Below, piece after piece: positions 50,405-59,800 of a stretch of DNA of 64,000 bases. Origin of the DNA: Citrifermentans bremense R1 (GTDB lineage Bacteria; Desulfobacterota; Desulfuromonadia; Geobacterales; Geobacteraceae); contig NZ_AUGE01000020.1 of NCBI RefSeq assembly GCF_000426865.1, forward strand, positions 1 through 64,000. The letters are read 5' to 3'. The position numbers were made by a program, and so were the translations under genes. Each line of letters starts with the position of its first letter. Within the stretch, counting starts at the first letter, position 1. The notes below the pieces were generated by a model. That model did no database searches and was not told where the DNA came from. It worked only from the letters and a program-made list of their open reading frames with translations.

Positions 50405-51646
50405 ATGCACAAGAAGTTGGTTACCAGCACATTGGCCGCAGCACTTATCGCCGTATCTTCCATAGCCGGAGCATCGGAAATCGATACACTCCGCAAACAG
50501 GTCGACGACCTAAGCGACCAGGTCAAACTGCTGCAGACAAATTCCGCGACGCCGACGGAAGCATCGGGCTTTCGCAAGAAGCTTTGGGACAACACGCGGT
50601 TCGGCGGTTACGGCGAGCTCGACTACATCGTGAAGCGTGAAAACGGCAACGGCAAAGGCAGCAACAACTTCGACCCGCATCGCCTGGTGCTCTACGTAAA
50701 CTCGGACCTCTCCGATTGGATCACCCTGAACACCGAACTCGAGTGGGAGCACGCCGGGGTCAATGAAGATCTGGCCAGCGAGACCGAGTTGTCCGGTGAA
50801 GTCGTGGTCGAGCAGGCATTCCTCGATTTCAAACTGCAGCGCGAGTTCAACGTGAAAGCCGGCATCATGCTGGTGCCGCTGGGGGCGACCAACCTGTACC
50901 ATGAGCCGACCAACTTCAACTCCACCGAACGTCCCGAATTGGACCGCTACCTGATTCCTTCCACCTGGCGCGAAATGGGCGTAGGTATCCACGGCGCGCT
51001 CGGCGACAGGGTGGATTACCAGTTGATGGTCATGAACGGCCTGGACGGAACCAACTTCTCAGCCAAGAACGGCGTCCGCGACGGCAGGCAGAACATGAAC
51101 AAGGACATGAACCGGAACAAGGCCGTCACCGGTCGCTTAGAGGTGAGACCCGCCACCAACCTCTACACCAACCTCTCCTTCTACACCGCGAACTCCGCCA
51201 AGGACGGGAGCGCCTACACCACGATAGCCGCCTTCGACGGCAGGTACAGCATCGGGAGGCTTGACCTTGGCGGGGAGTACGTCCACGTCTTCCAGAACAA
51301 CCCCGCCCTTTTGAACGACTCTATCGGGCACAACATGTCCGGCTATTGGGTGGAAGGAGCATGGCACGCCATGCCGGAGAGCTGGAAAAAAGGTAAGCTC
51401 GCCAATGCCGATGCCGTTGTATTCGTAAGGTATTCCGAGATTGACACCCAGGACGGCGGAGCCATCAACCCGGCGAAACAAAATGGGAGGTTCGACCGGA
51501 ACTACACCACCTTCGGCGTCTCCTTCAAGCCCGTCACCCAGCTGGCCATCAAAGCCGACTACCAGATCTACGACGATCACGGCACCGGCGGCAGCACCAA
51601 GCTCGACAACGACAAGTTCCAGGTAACGTTGGGATTCGTCTTCTAA
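50405..51646 (+). CDS. Outer-membrane porin
   Basis: A 413-residue protein with signal peptide MHKKLVTSTLAAALIAVSSI (cleavage near GAS). A short coiled coil (IDTLRKQVDDLSDQVKLLQ) precedes a beta-barrel of alternating strands, for example RFGGYGELDYIVKRENG and RLDLGGEYVHVFQ, ending in the classic C-terminal Phe (KFQVTLGFVF). It resembles phosphate-selective/OprO-P porins. The ATG at 50405 follows GGAGAGGAAAA; the frame is open from 50351. It lies beside a PsiE-like gene but they are not clearly one operon. Confidence 0.9.
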   Translation: MHKKLVTSTLAAALIAVSSIAGASEIDTLRKQVDDLSDQVKLLQTNSATPTEASGFRKKLWDNTRFGGYGELDYIVKRENGNGKGSNNFDPHRLVLYVNSDLSDWITLNTELEWEHAGVNEDLASETELSGEVVVEQAFLDFKLQREFNVKAGIMLVPLGATNLYHEPTNFNSTERPELDRYLIPSTWREMGVGIHGALGDRVDYQLMVMNGLDGTNFSAKNGVRDGRQNMNKDMNRNKAVTGRLEVRPATNLYTNLSFYTANSAKDGSAYTTIAAFDGRYSIGRLDLGGEYVHVFQNNPALLNDSIGHNMSGYWVEGAWHAMPESWKKGKLANADAVVFVRYSEIDTQDGGAINPAKQNGRFDRNYTTFGVSFKPVTQLAIKADYQIYDDHGTGGSTKLDNDKFQVTLGFVF

Positions 51647-51653
51647 ATGGAAA

Positions 51654-51688
51654 AATGGGGAGGCCGCACCCGGCCTCCCCATTCTTTT
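51654..51688. terminator. Bidirectional intrinsic terminator
   Basis: AATGGGGAGGCCG (51654-51666) pairs with CGGCCTCCCCATT (51671-51683) around CACC, with T-rich flanks on both strands. It separates the convergent porin and Gly/His-tail genes. Confidence 0.9.
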
Positions 51689-51700
51689 GCAGCTGCCGCT

Positions 51701-52231
51701 TTAATTGTTGCGTCCCTTCCCGTGGCCACCGCCTTTGCCGTTGCCATGCCCGCCGCCGTGCTCGCTTCCGTTGCCGTAGTCGCTGTCTCTGGCACTGCCG
51801 TGGTCATTCCCCTGGCTAGCGGTGTGCCCCCCGCCGCGTCTCGAGGGCTTGCCGGTAAAATCAAGTTCCCCGTTTTTCAGGGCATGGAATTCGGCTGACC
51901 CAGGTTTTATCCCCAGGTCCTTTGAAATGGCGCCCCACCCTTTCTTCTTGTTGGGGCGGTAGACAGCCAGAACCGTCTCGGGTTTTTTGCCCGACATCTG
52001 GCCGAGCTGCAATATCATGAACGCATCCGCGGGCTCGGGGACGGACCGGATAACAGCCTGAACCTGGGTGACAGGCACGCCGAACTGGGTACTGAGACCC
52101 ACTGAAAATCCGGGCATGTCTGCCCGGGCCTGGACGTTCACATTGGAGAGAAAAACCTCAAGCCCGCCGGCGAAGGCGGCAACCGGCAGGAGAAGGAAAA
52201 TGGCCAGAGAAACCAGAACGATACGTTTCAT
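51701..52231 (-). CDS. Secreted protein with Gly/His-rich tail
   Basis: A 176-residue protein with signal peptide MKRIVLVSLAIFLLLPVAAFAG. The central domain reads FGVPVTQVQAVIRSVPEPAD, then GKKPETVLAVYRPNKKKGWG and KDLGIKPGSAEFHALKNGEL, a pattern I have seen in hypothetical proteins of many genomes. The last 45 residues are Gly, His, Asn and Ser rich (HGGGHGNGKGGGHGKG), a likely metal-binding tail. The ATG is preceded by TTGGGGAGGC. Function unknown; metal handling is inferred. Confidence 0.75.
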   Translation of the reverse strand: MKRIVLVSLAIFLLLPVAAFAGGLEVFLSNVNVQARADMPGFSVGLSTQFGVPVTQVQAVIRSVPEPADAFMILQLGQMSGKKPETVLAVYRPNKKKGWGAISKDLGIKPGSAEFHALKNGELDFTGKPSRRGGGHTASQGNDHGSARDSDYGNGSEHGGGHGNGKGGGHGKGRNN

Positions 52232-52335
52232 GGCAAAGCCTCCCCAAATGGGTTAGGTGACGCAGTCGGGCCGGCTCCGATTGAAGAAGTAGCGGGCCCC
52301 CGGGATGTGAGTGCTCCGTTTCCCCCCGCGTGCAG

Positions 52336-53853
52336 CTAACGCGCGGGGAGGAAGTCGATCGGATACAGGATGGTCGTTTTCGGCACGCCATCTTTGGGGC
52401 CGAAGTTGAACTTCCTGACCCTTTCCACGATCTGGTCGCAGAAGGAGGCCGCATTCATATTGGTGGACTCCACCGCACAGGCCGAAACCACGCCGCTTGG
52501 TTCGATGGCCAGCCGCAGCACCATCTTCCCGCGCAGGGTCGGGTCTTTGCGCAACTCGGTGTTGTAGATACGGTAGAGCGCTGCCTTGTAGCGGTCGAAG
52601 AGAATCTGGATTTCCTCGTCGGTTCGGGCAGGACGCGCGCCGGAACTGAGCGGTCTCCCCTCCTTCGCACCTCCGGGACCCGAAATCCCGCTCTTCACCT
52701 GGGCGAAGCCCGCGTTCCCGCGGCCAAGGCGGCCGTCCTTGCCTCCGCCGCCACCGACACTGCGGCTCACCCCGGCTGAGCCGATCCCGCCGCTGCCTCC
52801 GTTTCCGACATTCCGGCTTACCGCGCCATACCCCCCGCCGCTGGGCCCTCCGCCCACCTGCATGGCGACCAGGGACCTGCTTGCCTGGGCCTGGCCAGCC
52901 GCATAGTTGGCGGGGTTGGCCAGGCGCGCCTCGGCCCCGAGCTTGGCGGACGGAGCTTCGTCGATTAGGTCCTTGAAACTATCCTTGAAGGCGAGCATAC
53001 CCGTGTTCTGGGACCTCTTGGGTGCTGCGGTTTGTTCCACGGGGGCCTGCTTGGGCCTGTCCGGCGGAGGCTTCTCCTGGTCCGCGACCTGCTTCTTCTC
53101 GTTTTTCTTTCCTGCCGCGGTCTCTTGTTTCTGGTCTTGTTTCTGCTCGTCCTTTTTATCCTGCTTCGGCTTTTGCACCGGCTCCGGCTTCTTGTGTTCC
53201 TTCCTGACCATCATCGCCAGCCGCTCGGGGACTTCGACGATGACCGGCCTGACCGGCGCCGGCACCGTTACCGTGAGGACCACGATGGCTAAGAGCAAGG
53301 CCATCAACATCGAGGTGCACATGGAGCGGCGATAGCGCCGCTCGACCACGCCGTCGCTACTCCAGGGCATGATCAGAGGGTGGTCCTGAACCGGGGAAAG
53401 TTCCCGCTCGACGACGAACTCCTCCTCGCGGCGCTCGTCGCGTGCATGCGCGTCGTGAACTTCATCCTCCAAAAAGTCCAGTTCGTCATGGCAGCGGGTG
53501 ATCTGCGCCCTGATGTCCGCGCTCTTTTGCAGCGACCCGCGGATTTCTTCGTCGAATTCGGCGACGCAGCTCCTCACCCGCGAGACGCGCACCTCTGGAT
53601 CGCGTATTTCCGGCAACGCCTCCCAGAATAGCTGCCCCCGGGCAAGCCCACCGAGGCGTTCCAGGGCGTCACAGGCGTCCCGCAGCGCGTCGAAACACAG
53701 GCGGTCCGAAGAAAACATGTCCAACTCTGCCTCTGCCACGCGCATCCGCATCTCGAGGTCGGAAAGTTCATCCCGGACATCCCCCCGCCGCGCGTTCAGC
53801 ACCGCCAATTCCTGTTCCAGCAATGATGTATTCACAGTGCACCCGCTAGGCAT
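52336..53853 (-). CDS. AgmX/TonB-type envelope energy transducer
   Basis: A 505-residue protein. Residues 1-180 are cytoplasmic coiled coil (LNARRGDVRDELSDLEMRMR). One transmembrane helix (MLMALLLAIVVLTVTVPAPV, about 183-204) leads to a long Lys/Gln/Pro-rich periplasmic spacer, a Gly/Ser-rich region (VGGGGGKDGRLGRGNAG) and a C-terminal AgmX/TonB-like domain (IYNTELRKDPTLRGKMVLRL, AIEPSGVVSACAVEST) ending in IDFLPAR. Proteins of this layout couple an ExbB/ExbD motor to outer-membrane partners. It overlaps the second ExbD gene by 8 bases; an in-frame GTG at residue 7 is an alternative start. Confidence 0.85.
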   Translation of the reverse strand: MPSGCTVNTSLLEQELAVLNARRGDVRDELSDLEMRMRVAEAELDMFSSDRLCFDALRDACDALERLGGLARGQLFWEALPEIRDPEVRVSRVRSCVAEFDEEIRGSLQKSADIRAQITRCHDELDFLEDEVHDAHARDERREEEFVVERELSPVQDHPLIMPWSSDGVVERRYRRSMCTSMLMALLLAIVVLTVTVPAPVRPVIVEVPERLAMMVRKEHKKPEPVQKPKQDKKDEQKQDQKQETAAGKKNEKKQVADQEKPPPDRPKQAPVEQTAAPKRSQNTGMLAFKDSFKDLIDEAPSAKLGAEARLANPANYAAGQAQASRSLVAMQVGGGPSGGGYGAVSRNVGNGGSGGIGSAGVSRSVGGGGGKDGRLGRGNAGFAQVKSGISGPGGAKEGRPLSSGARPARTDEEIQILFDRYKAALYRIYNTELRKDPTLRGKMVLRLAIEPSGVVSACAVESTNMNAASFCDQIVERVRKFNFGPKDGVPKTTILYPIDFLPAR

Positions 53854-54343
53854 GCGAGGCTTTCTGGATCACGGCAAGCGAAATCTTCCCGTACCCAGAA
53901 GCCGTGCAGCTCGTCATTATTTTTTTAAGCACTTTGAAAGGAATAGCTTTGTCGGCCAAAAGCGTGACTTCCCTGGTTTCGTTTTCGGCCACCGGCTTGG
54001 TCCTGGTCTCGCTGATGTTCTTTTCGATCAGCTCCAGCCGCTCTGTGACCTCGTGGACCGTCGCGACCCGGTCGTCGTAGAGATCGGCGGTCCGGGCCAC
54101 CGTCTGCCCCTGCACCACTACCGTCTCAGGAGTGACCGATACCACCACCGTTCCCCTCGGCTTCGTCTCCACCACGGAGGTGGGGAGAGCGAGCCGCTGT
54201 TCCGGCATGTCGCCGTTGAAGGAGTGGAAAAGCAGGAAGAACACCAGGACAGAAAGCACGTCCAGCATGGGTATCAGGTTCAAGAACGCCTGCCTGCGGT
54301 TGTTGTTGCGTTGCAGCCGCTTCAAACGTCTGCTTTCTCTCAT
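53846..54343 (-). CDS. ExbD/TolR-family protein (second copy)
   Basis: A 165-residue protein: a short basic cytoplasmic N-terminus, a transmembrane helix with the proton-site Asp in LIPMLDVLSVLVFFLLF, and a periplasmic domain. It differs clearly in sequence from the other ExbD at 54340-54840. It overlaps the first ExbD gene by 4 bases and the AgmX-type gene by 8. Confidence 0.92.
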   Translation of the reverse strand: MRESRRLKRLQRNNNRRQAFLNLIPMLDVLSVLVFFLLFHSFNGDMPEQRLALPTSVVETKPRGTVVVSVTPETVVVQGQTVARTADLYDDRVATVHEVTERLELIEKNISETRTKPVAENETREVTLLADKAIPFKVLKKIMTSCTASGYGKISLAVIQKASHA

Positions 54344-54840
54344 GGCGCGTCTCCTATGGATATCTTTGGAAAGAGAACGATCTTGACCGCCTCTTTTTGC
54401 CCTGGAGTCCGCACCTCGGCGCCACGCACGGTATCCATGACCTGGACCAGGTGATCGTATTCGACCTTAGGCTCCATCAAAACCGTTGCGTCTTCCTTGT
54501 CGGGGTATTGGGCCTTGATGCTGCGCAGCATCTCGGACAGCTTCGCAAGGTCGTACCTGTCGTTTATCTTGGGGATGGCGGCCTCCACGGACTTCCCGTT
54601 GGCGATCTCCAGCCCTGCCTTGCGCACGATCACCTCGATGGCGAAGTTGGGCGGGGTGGCAGCGGCTGCGCCGGCATTGGTCGGGACACTCAATTCCATG
54701 ATGGTGATGCTCGTAAAGACCGCAGTTATGAGCAGAAAAACCACTAAAACGGTGAAAACATCCATCATCGGCGTCAGGTTCAAGACCTCCATGATGTCCG
54801 TCTCGTGCTGTTCCTTCTGCCTCCTTCTACGTCTGGCCAT
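54340..54840 (-). CDS. ExbD/TolR-family protein (first copy)
   Basis: A 166-residue protein with the conserved Asp in LNLTPMMDVFTVLVVFLLI and a periplasmic domain with ATVLMEPKVEYDHLVQVMDT. The N-terminus RRRRQKEQHE is strongly basic. It starts 54 bases after the ExbB gene and overlaps the second ExbD. Two TolR homologues per TolQ are typical of Agl-type motors, from memory. Confidence 0.92.
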   Translation of the reverse strand: MARRRRRQKEQHETDIMEVLNLTPMMDVFTVLVVFLLITAVFTSITIMELSVPTNAGAAAATPPNFAIEVIVRKAGLEIANGKSVEAAIPKINDRYDLAKLSEMLRSIKAQYPDKEDATVLMEPKVEYDHLVQVMDTVRGAEVRTPGQKEAVKIVLFPKISIGDAP

Positions 54841-54894
54841 AACCGGCTCCTGTCAAATTCGTACTTGGCAACATGTGATGAAGGTGGATATCCG

Positions 54895-55530
54895 TCAGTA
54901 GGCGCGCTTGGCGAAGGTGGATATGCTGTTCAGTGCCTTTACAGATACCATCTCCAGGCTCCCCACTATCTCCCCTGTGGTCGAGGTGAGGCGGGCATGA
55001 ATCAAGAGCAGCGGGATGGCCGACATGAGACCGAAAGCCGTGCAGTTCATCGCCTCGGAGATACTGGCCGCGAGCAGGGCGGCCTTTTCGGCAGGGCTCG
55101 CACTGGCAACCGCGGTGAAGGCCGTGATGAGCCCCATGATGGTGCCGAGCAGGCCGAACAGGGTGGCGATGTTGGAGAGCAGCGCCAGGTAAGGCGTACG
55201 CTTTTCCAGCTGGGGGATGATCTCCATCAGGCTTTCTTCCATGGCGATCTCTATATCCTCCCGCCGCCTGACCGCCCCCTGCCGCGCCAGCCCCATGGAC
55301 AGCATCTGGGCTATGGCCGATTCGTCCTGTTGCACGATCTCCCGGGCCCGGTCGAAATTCCCCTCGGCCAGCACCGGGTGCACCTCGTCCCACATCTGCC
55401 TGTTTTCCTTCTTGACCCGGCTCAAATGCATCCAGCGTTCGACTGAAATGGCGACGCCGGCCGCCAGCACCAGCAGAATCGGGAACATGAAGAACCCACC
55501 CATCTGAAAAAACCTGATTACCGTATGCAT
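54895..55530 (-). CDS. ExbB/TolQ/MotA-type proton channel subunit
   Basis: A 211-residue protein with three transmembrane segments: GGFFMFPILLVLAAGVAISV, then YLALLSNIATLFGLLGTIMG and ALLAASISEAMNCTAFGLMS, and the TolQ-family motifs. It forms the proton-driven motor with the two ExbD proteins. The ATG follows GAGGAAGAG. It is 59 bases downstream of the small exported protein gene. Confidence 0.94.
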   Translation of the reverse strand: MHTVIRFFQMGGFFMFPILLVLAAGVAISVERWMHLSRVKKENRQMWDEVHPVLAEGNFDRAREIVQQDESAIAQMLSMGLARQGAVRRREDIEIAMEESLMEIIPQLEKRTPYLALLSNIATLFGLLGTIMGLITAFTAVASASPAEKAALLAASISEAMNCTAFGLMSAIPLLLIHARLTSTTGEIVGSLEMVSVKALNSISTFAKRAY

Positions 55531-55589
55531 CTCTTCCTCCTCGCCTTATTGACCTTCACTTTGGTCGATTTATCCGCGCAATGCGGTGT

Positions 55590-55979
55590 TCAACGTGCAT
55601 TGGACGCCTGAAAAGCCGCTGCAGTTTCGGAACCTCTGCTGCCGGCGCTCACCTGGTAGAAGGCCACCTCCCGCAGGAAAACATCCCGGTCCACCGGTGC
55701 CCGGCGTTCATTCAGGGTCCTGGTCAGTTTCGCCTCGGCCCCGAGCTCCGAGCTCTTCCAAGGGACGATGACCAGCGACATCGGCGCCTCCTTGTTCCCC
55801 AGGATCGACATCCCCGAAACCATCTTAGGCTTCGAATCGCCGGAGCCGTCTTGTTGCAACGCGGCCACGTTGGCGTTAGGGTCGTCGGAACCGGAACCGA
55901 CCGGCCCGTTTTCCTGCCCGATGACAACGGCGACCGGGAACAGGATCAAGAAAATACAAAAAATCAGTTTTGGCCACAT
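55590..55979 (-). CDS. Small exported protein of the envelope machine
   Basis: A 129-residue protein with signal peptide LIFCIFLILFPVAVVIG. The mature part is short and polar, with SILGNKEAPMSLVIVPWKSSE and LREVAFYQVSAGSRG. The start at 55979 follows ACAAGGAGGAGCGT; the open frame to 56102 would add an implausible N-terminus. Position between motor and TPR genes suggests a partner of the machine; the family is unknown to me. Confidence 0.75.
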   Translation of the reverse strand: MWPKLIFCIFLILFPVAVVIGQENGPVGSGSDDPNANVAALQQDGSGDSKPKMVSGMSILGNKEAPMSLVIVPWKSSELGAEAKLTRTLNERRAPVDRDVFLREVAFYQVSAGSRGSETAAAFQASNAR

Positions 55980-56104
55980 ACGCTCCTCCTTGTAACGGTG
56001 ATGTCTTCTGCAAAGTTGTGTCTGCCTGTAACGGCGATGCCTCCAGGAAAAGGAGCACTCCCTGTCACTGTGCATGGAACGGTCACATCCCTCGATCTCC
56101 ATAG

Positions 56105-56860
56105 CTACTTCCTCGCTTCAGTGTTCAGGGCCAGGTGCCCGTTACGGCTCTGCAGGTCCGCGATCCACAGCCTCACCTGCTTGTCCTCCGGGGTGGCCCT
56201 GCTGTAGCTCTCGTAATGCGCCTGGGCGCAGGCGAGGTCTTTAAGGTAGAGATCGCAGAGGATGGCGAGGTTTCTTTCCAGCGGATGGTACTCGGGAAAC
56301 GCCGCCAGCGATTTCTCGTAGGTGGCCCGCGCCTCGGCAAAGCGCCCGTTCTTGCGCAACAGCAGCCCGTATTCGTTGCTCGCCGCCGGATGCCCCGGTA
56401 CCGCCTCCAATGCCGCTTTGAGATGCTGCTCGGCCAACTCCGGCTTGTTGAGCCGGCTGTAGGCGTTAGCGGCGTTGATACGGGGCGCGGTAAGAGCAGG
56501 CGCCTGCGCTATCACCTTTTCCATGAGGTCGGCGCTCTTTTGGTATTCCCCCCCCGCAAGCAAGGCCTTGGCCTTCTCGAAATCCGCACGCGCATCCGCG
56601 TCGAGGTTGGACGGCTCCCTGATGACGAAGCCTTCCTTGCCGCCTGTCAGCCGCTCCACCGAGGGGCCGGCAGGCGTCGGGGCCGGTTTCGCGGCCACGG
56701 CAGCCGGGGCCGCCATCGACTCTTTCGCGGCCTGGCCGCCGGTCGCGCATCCGGCGAGCACCATGAGCCCAAGGGTCAGAAGCAGGTAGGCGAAACTTCC
56801 GTCACCCCGCCCCGACGGGAGACCGGAAAGGACTTTACGGCTTCTCGGAAATCGCTTCAT
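56105..56860 (-). CDS. TPR lipoprotein of the envelope machine
   Basis: A 251-residue lipoprotein with lipobox MVLAGC (Cys38) after a long n-region (KVLSGLPSGRGDGSFAY). The mature part carries TPR repeats (ARADFEKAKALLAGGEYQKS, APRINAANAYSRLNKPELAE, NEYGLLLRKNGRFAEARATY). The ATG overlaps the stop of the large TPR gene as ATGA, after GGGAGGTAAAAA. It probably binds in the periplasm to the outer membrane and the machine. Confidence 0.85.
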   Translation of the reverse strand: MKRFPRSRKVLSGLPSGRGDGSFAYLLLTLGLMVLAGCATGGQAAKESMAAPAAVAAKPAPTPAGPSVERLTGGKEGFVIREPSNLDADARADFEKAKALLAGGEYQKSADLMEKVIAQAPALTAPRINAANAYSRLNKPELAEQHLKAALEAVPGHPAASNEYGLLLRKNGRFAEARATYEKSLAAFPEYHPLERNLAILCDLYLKDLACAQAHYESYSRATPEDKQVRLWIADLQSRNGHLALNTEARK

Positions 56861-59800
56861 TTTTTACCTCCCTTTGCACGCCGCTTTGTCGCGGCGCCCT
56901 GCTTCGTTTTTTTCGCCTTGGCCGGGACGGCTTTCGACGTAGCTGCTTTTCTTTCTGCCGACGCGGCGACCGGCGCGGTGCCCGCACCATCACTGCCGTC
57001 GACGATCTTCCCGCCGGCGCCTTCAGCCGCTGCTGCCGATGCTGCAGTCGTGCCTGCGGCGGGAACGGCCCGCTCCGGCTCCGCCGGCGCCGCGGCGTCG
57101 CTCATCACCGGGTTACCCCCCGCGGCCACCGGCGCTGCGGGCTTTTCGATCTGGTAGGCAAAGCTCTCCAGCGAAGCGATCATCCCGCTGGGGACCTCCG
57201 GCTTGTCGTAGCGGACCGGCAGCAGCTTGGCCAGTTCACCGAGACTCCTGTCGATCCAGCTGTTGTAGATGCCGACCGATATCAGCTCCATGTTCTTCTC
57301 GTGAACGGTGATGGCCTTTTCCTCGAAGGGATACGCCTGCTCCTCGATGGCCATTTCGTACTCTTGCATCTCCTGGGCGTTCAGGTCGTCAGGCCGCTCG
57401 GACGCGGTGAGCGCCTTGCTGAAGTGCCCGTAGCTCTCCGCCAGGTAGAAGGTCGCCGCGGCGGTGACCTCGCCGACCTCGTACTCCAGCAGCTTGTTGA
57501 ACGACTGGGTGGCCGCTTTCATCAGCTCTTTCTTCTTACGCAGGTTCGCCTCGAACGGTTTCACCAGCCGCACCTCGGTGAAGCGCTCATAGCTCTGCTC
57601 GGCCAGCACCAGGGCCCCCTTCCCGGCCAGGTAACGGGTCCGCGGGGTGCGCGCCTTGCCTGCCGCCGCATCGATGGCGACCATCTCCCGGAGCTCGTCC
57701 AGGTACCCGTTCTTGTCGTCCTCCGCCTTCAGGATTTCACAGACCTTGTTGCGCATTTCCAGGTTGACCTCGACCGGTTGCGGGAAATAGCCGACGTAGC
57801 GGCGGTACACCGCGAGCGCCTGCTTCCTGTTCCCGGTCTGCTGGTGCAGTTCCGCCGCCAAAAGCAGTGCCTCCCTCCTGATCTCCTCGTCCTTGAACTC
57901 GGTCTCCAGGCGCTCATATTCACCGGCGGCAAGCGCGAGCTGCCCGTCCTCCCTGTAGACGTGGGCGAGCTTCCTGGTGACTTCCGGCTGCAGCTCGTGC
58001 CCCGGGAAGAGACCCCGGAACCCGGTGAGGACCGTGGCCGCAGCTTTCCACTCTTTGAGCTGGATCAGCGCCACTGCGGCGTCGAACTCGGCGTTGACCC
58101 GGATCTTGGAGGTGGCGGCCATGCGGCCGACGCGCAGGAAGTGATCTGCCGCGACCCGGTACTCCTTGGCCGCGTTCGCCTGCTCGCCCTGCTTGTAGAT
58201 CGAGGCGGCGAGGTTGTCGTTGAAGCCCTCCCGGCTCTTGTCCTCGGCCGGGAGCAGCGCCAGAACCTGGACGTAGGCGGCCTCGGCCTCGGCGTAGTTC
58301 TGGAGCTCGAAGCAGGAGTGGGCGGCCACTACCCAGGCCGACTTGAGCACCTCGTTGCCCGCGCCCGGGAAGGTGGCGATCAGCTTGCGCGCTACGCCCA
58401 GTGCCTGTTGATGCTCCTTCAACTCGTAGAGGTCGTCCGCGGCCGCCCCCATGACGATCGCCGCCTTCTCGTGTTCCGGGAAGGTCTCGGCAAACCTGAG
58501 CGAACTGCGCACCCCCTCCCGCTTGACCTGCTCTTTCTCCTCTGCCCGGGCGTTTTTCAGCTGCTCCCGGTAGGCGAACACGGCCGCGTATCCGGCGGCA
58601 GACGACTTCTCGTAGCGCGGGTAGTCGTACGCGGTCCTTTCGTATTCCTGTGCCGCTTTGGCGAAGGAGCGGTTTTCCATGAGCAGGTCGGCCATCTGGT
58701 AGTTGATGGCCGGCGATTCCGTCTCCTTCGGGAAGGAGACCAGGAACTCCTCGTACCAGTGCAGGGCCTGCTGGAAGCTCTCCTCCTTCTCCTTGGCGTG
58801 CTCCGGGTCCTGGTACAGCGCGTGGTAGTGATGGGCCAGGTCGGTGACGTTCGTCTTCAGGAAGGCGATCACCTCGGGGCGCTCTGCCGGCTGGAAATGT
58901 TTCCAGTACTCGGCCTTCAGCCCGTAGGTCTTGGCAAACTCCTTCTTCGCCTCGATCACCAGGGTGGGGAACCCGCCGGCGATGTGGATCTCGATCACGC
59001 GCATCTGGAACTGCGGCGAGGCGCGGTGGAAGGGGTTGCGGGAGACGAAGGCGTTGTAGGACGCAGCGGCGTCGCTGTAGCGGCGTTTTTCGTAATAGAA
59101 TTCGCCGAGGTTGCTGTAGACGCGGTCCTCGTAGCCGCGCTTGCCGTTCTTCTCGAAGTACTCGACGGCGGAGGCGGCGCCATGAAGGTAAGAGAAGCTC
59201 TGGCTTAGGACCCGGAAAGTGTCGTCGACACGCTTTCGCTCAAGGTCGTCCGTAGTCTGGGCGAAGTCGTATCCGGTGTTCACCTTGTGGTCTAAGAGCG
59301 CGATGAACCGATGCAGCCCGTCCTCGTAGAGCTCCTGCTTGTAGAAGGTCCAACCCAGCTTGTAGAGGGCGAGTTCGTAGTAGGAGGCCTCGGGGCCGAT
59401 CTCCACCAGCCCCTTGTAGACCCCTTCCGCCTCCAGGTACTGCTTGTGGGTGAAGAAGTATTCCGCCCGGCGGAACTGCACCTCGTTGATGTAGCGGGAG
59501 CGCGGGAAGTCCCTTACCATGCGCTGCATGACCGCCATCGCGTCTTCGGTCTGCCCCAGTTCCTCGTAGGAACGGGACATCTGGTACAGGACCTGGTCGT
59601 TCCCCTCGTAGTTGGGGTATTTGTCCAGAAGCTTCTGGTAGAGTGCGATCGCCTCCCGGGTCCCGGTCCGCTCCAAACCTTCTCCGGCCGCTTCGCGCAC
59701 CCCGCCCGCCGGCTGCGCCCCCTGGAGCGCCCTCTTCTCGAACTCCGCTTCCGACTCGGCCGCGCCGGGTTGGCTCGCGTCCGGCGCGCGGCCGGCCAGG

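Noticed and set aside
57301-59208. 635-codon plus-strand frame opposite the large TPR lipoprotein
   Set aside because: Antisense shadow of a real TPR gene; no signal or motif.
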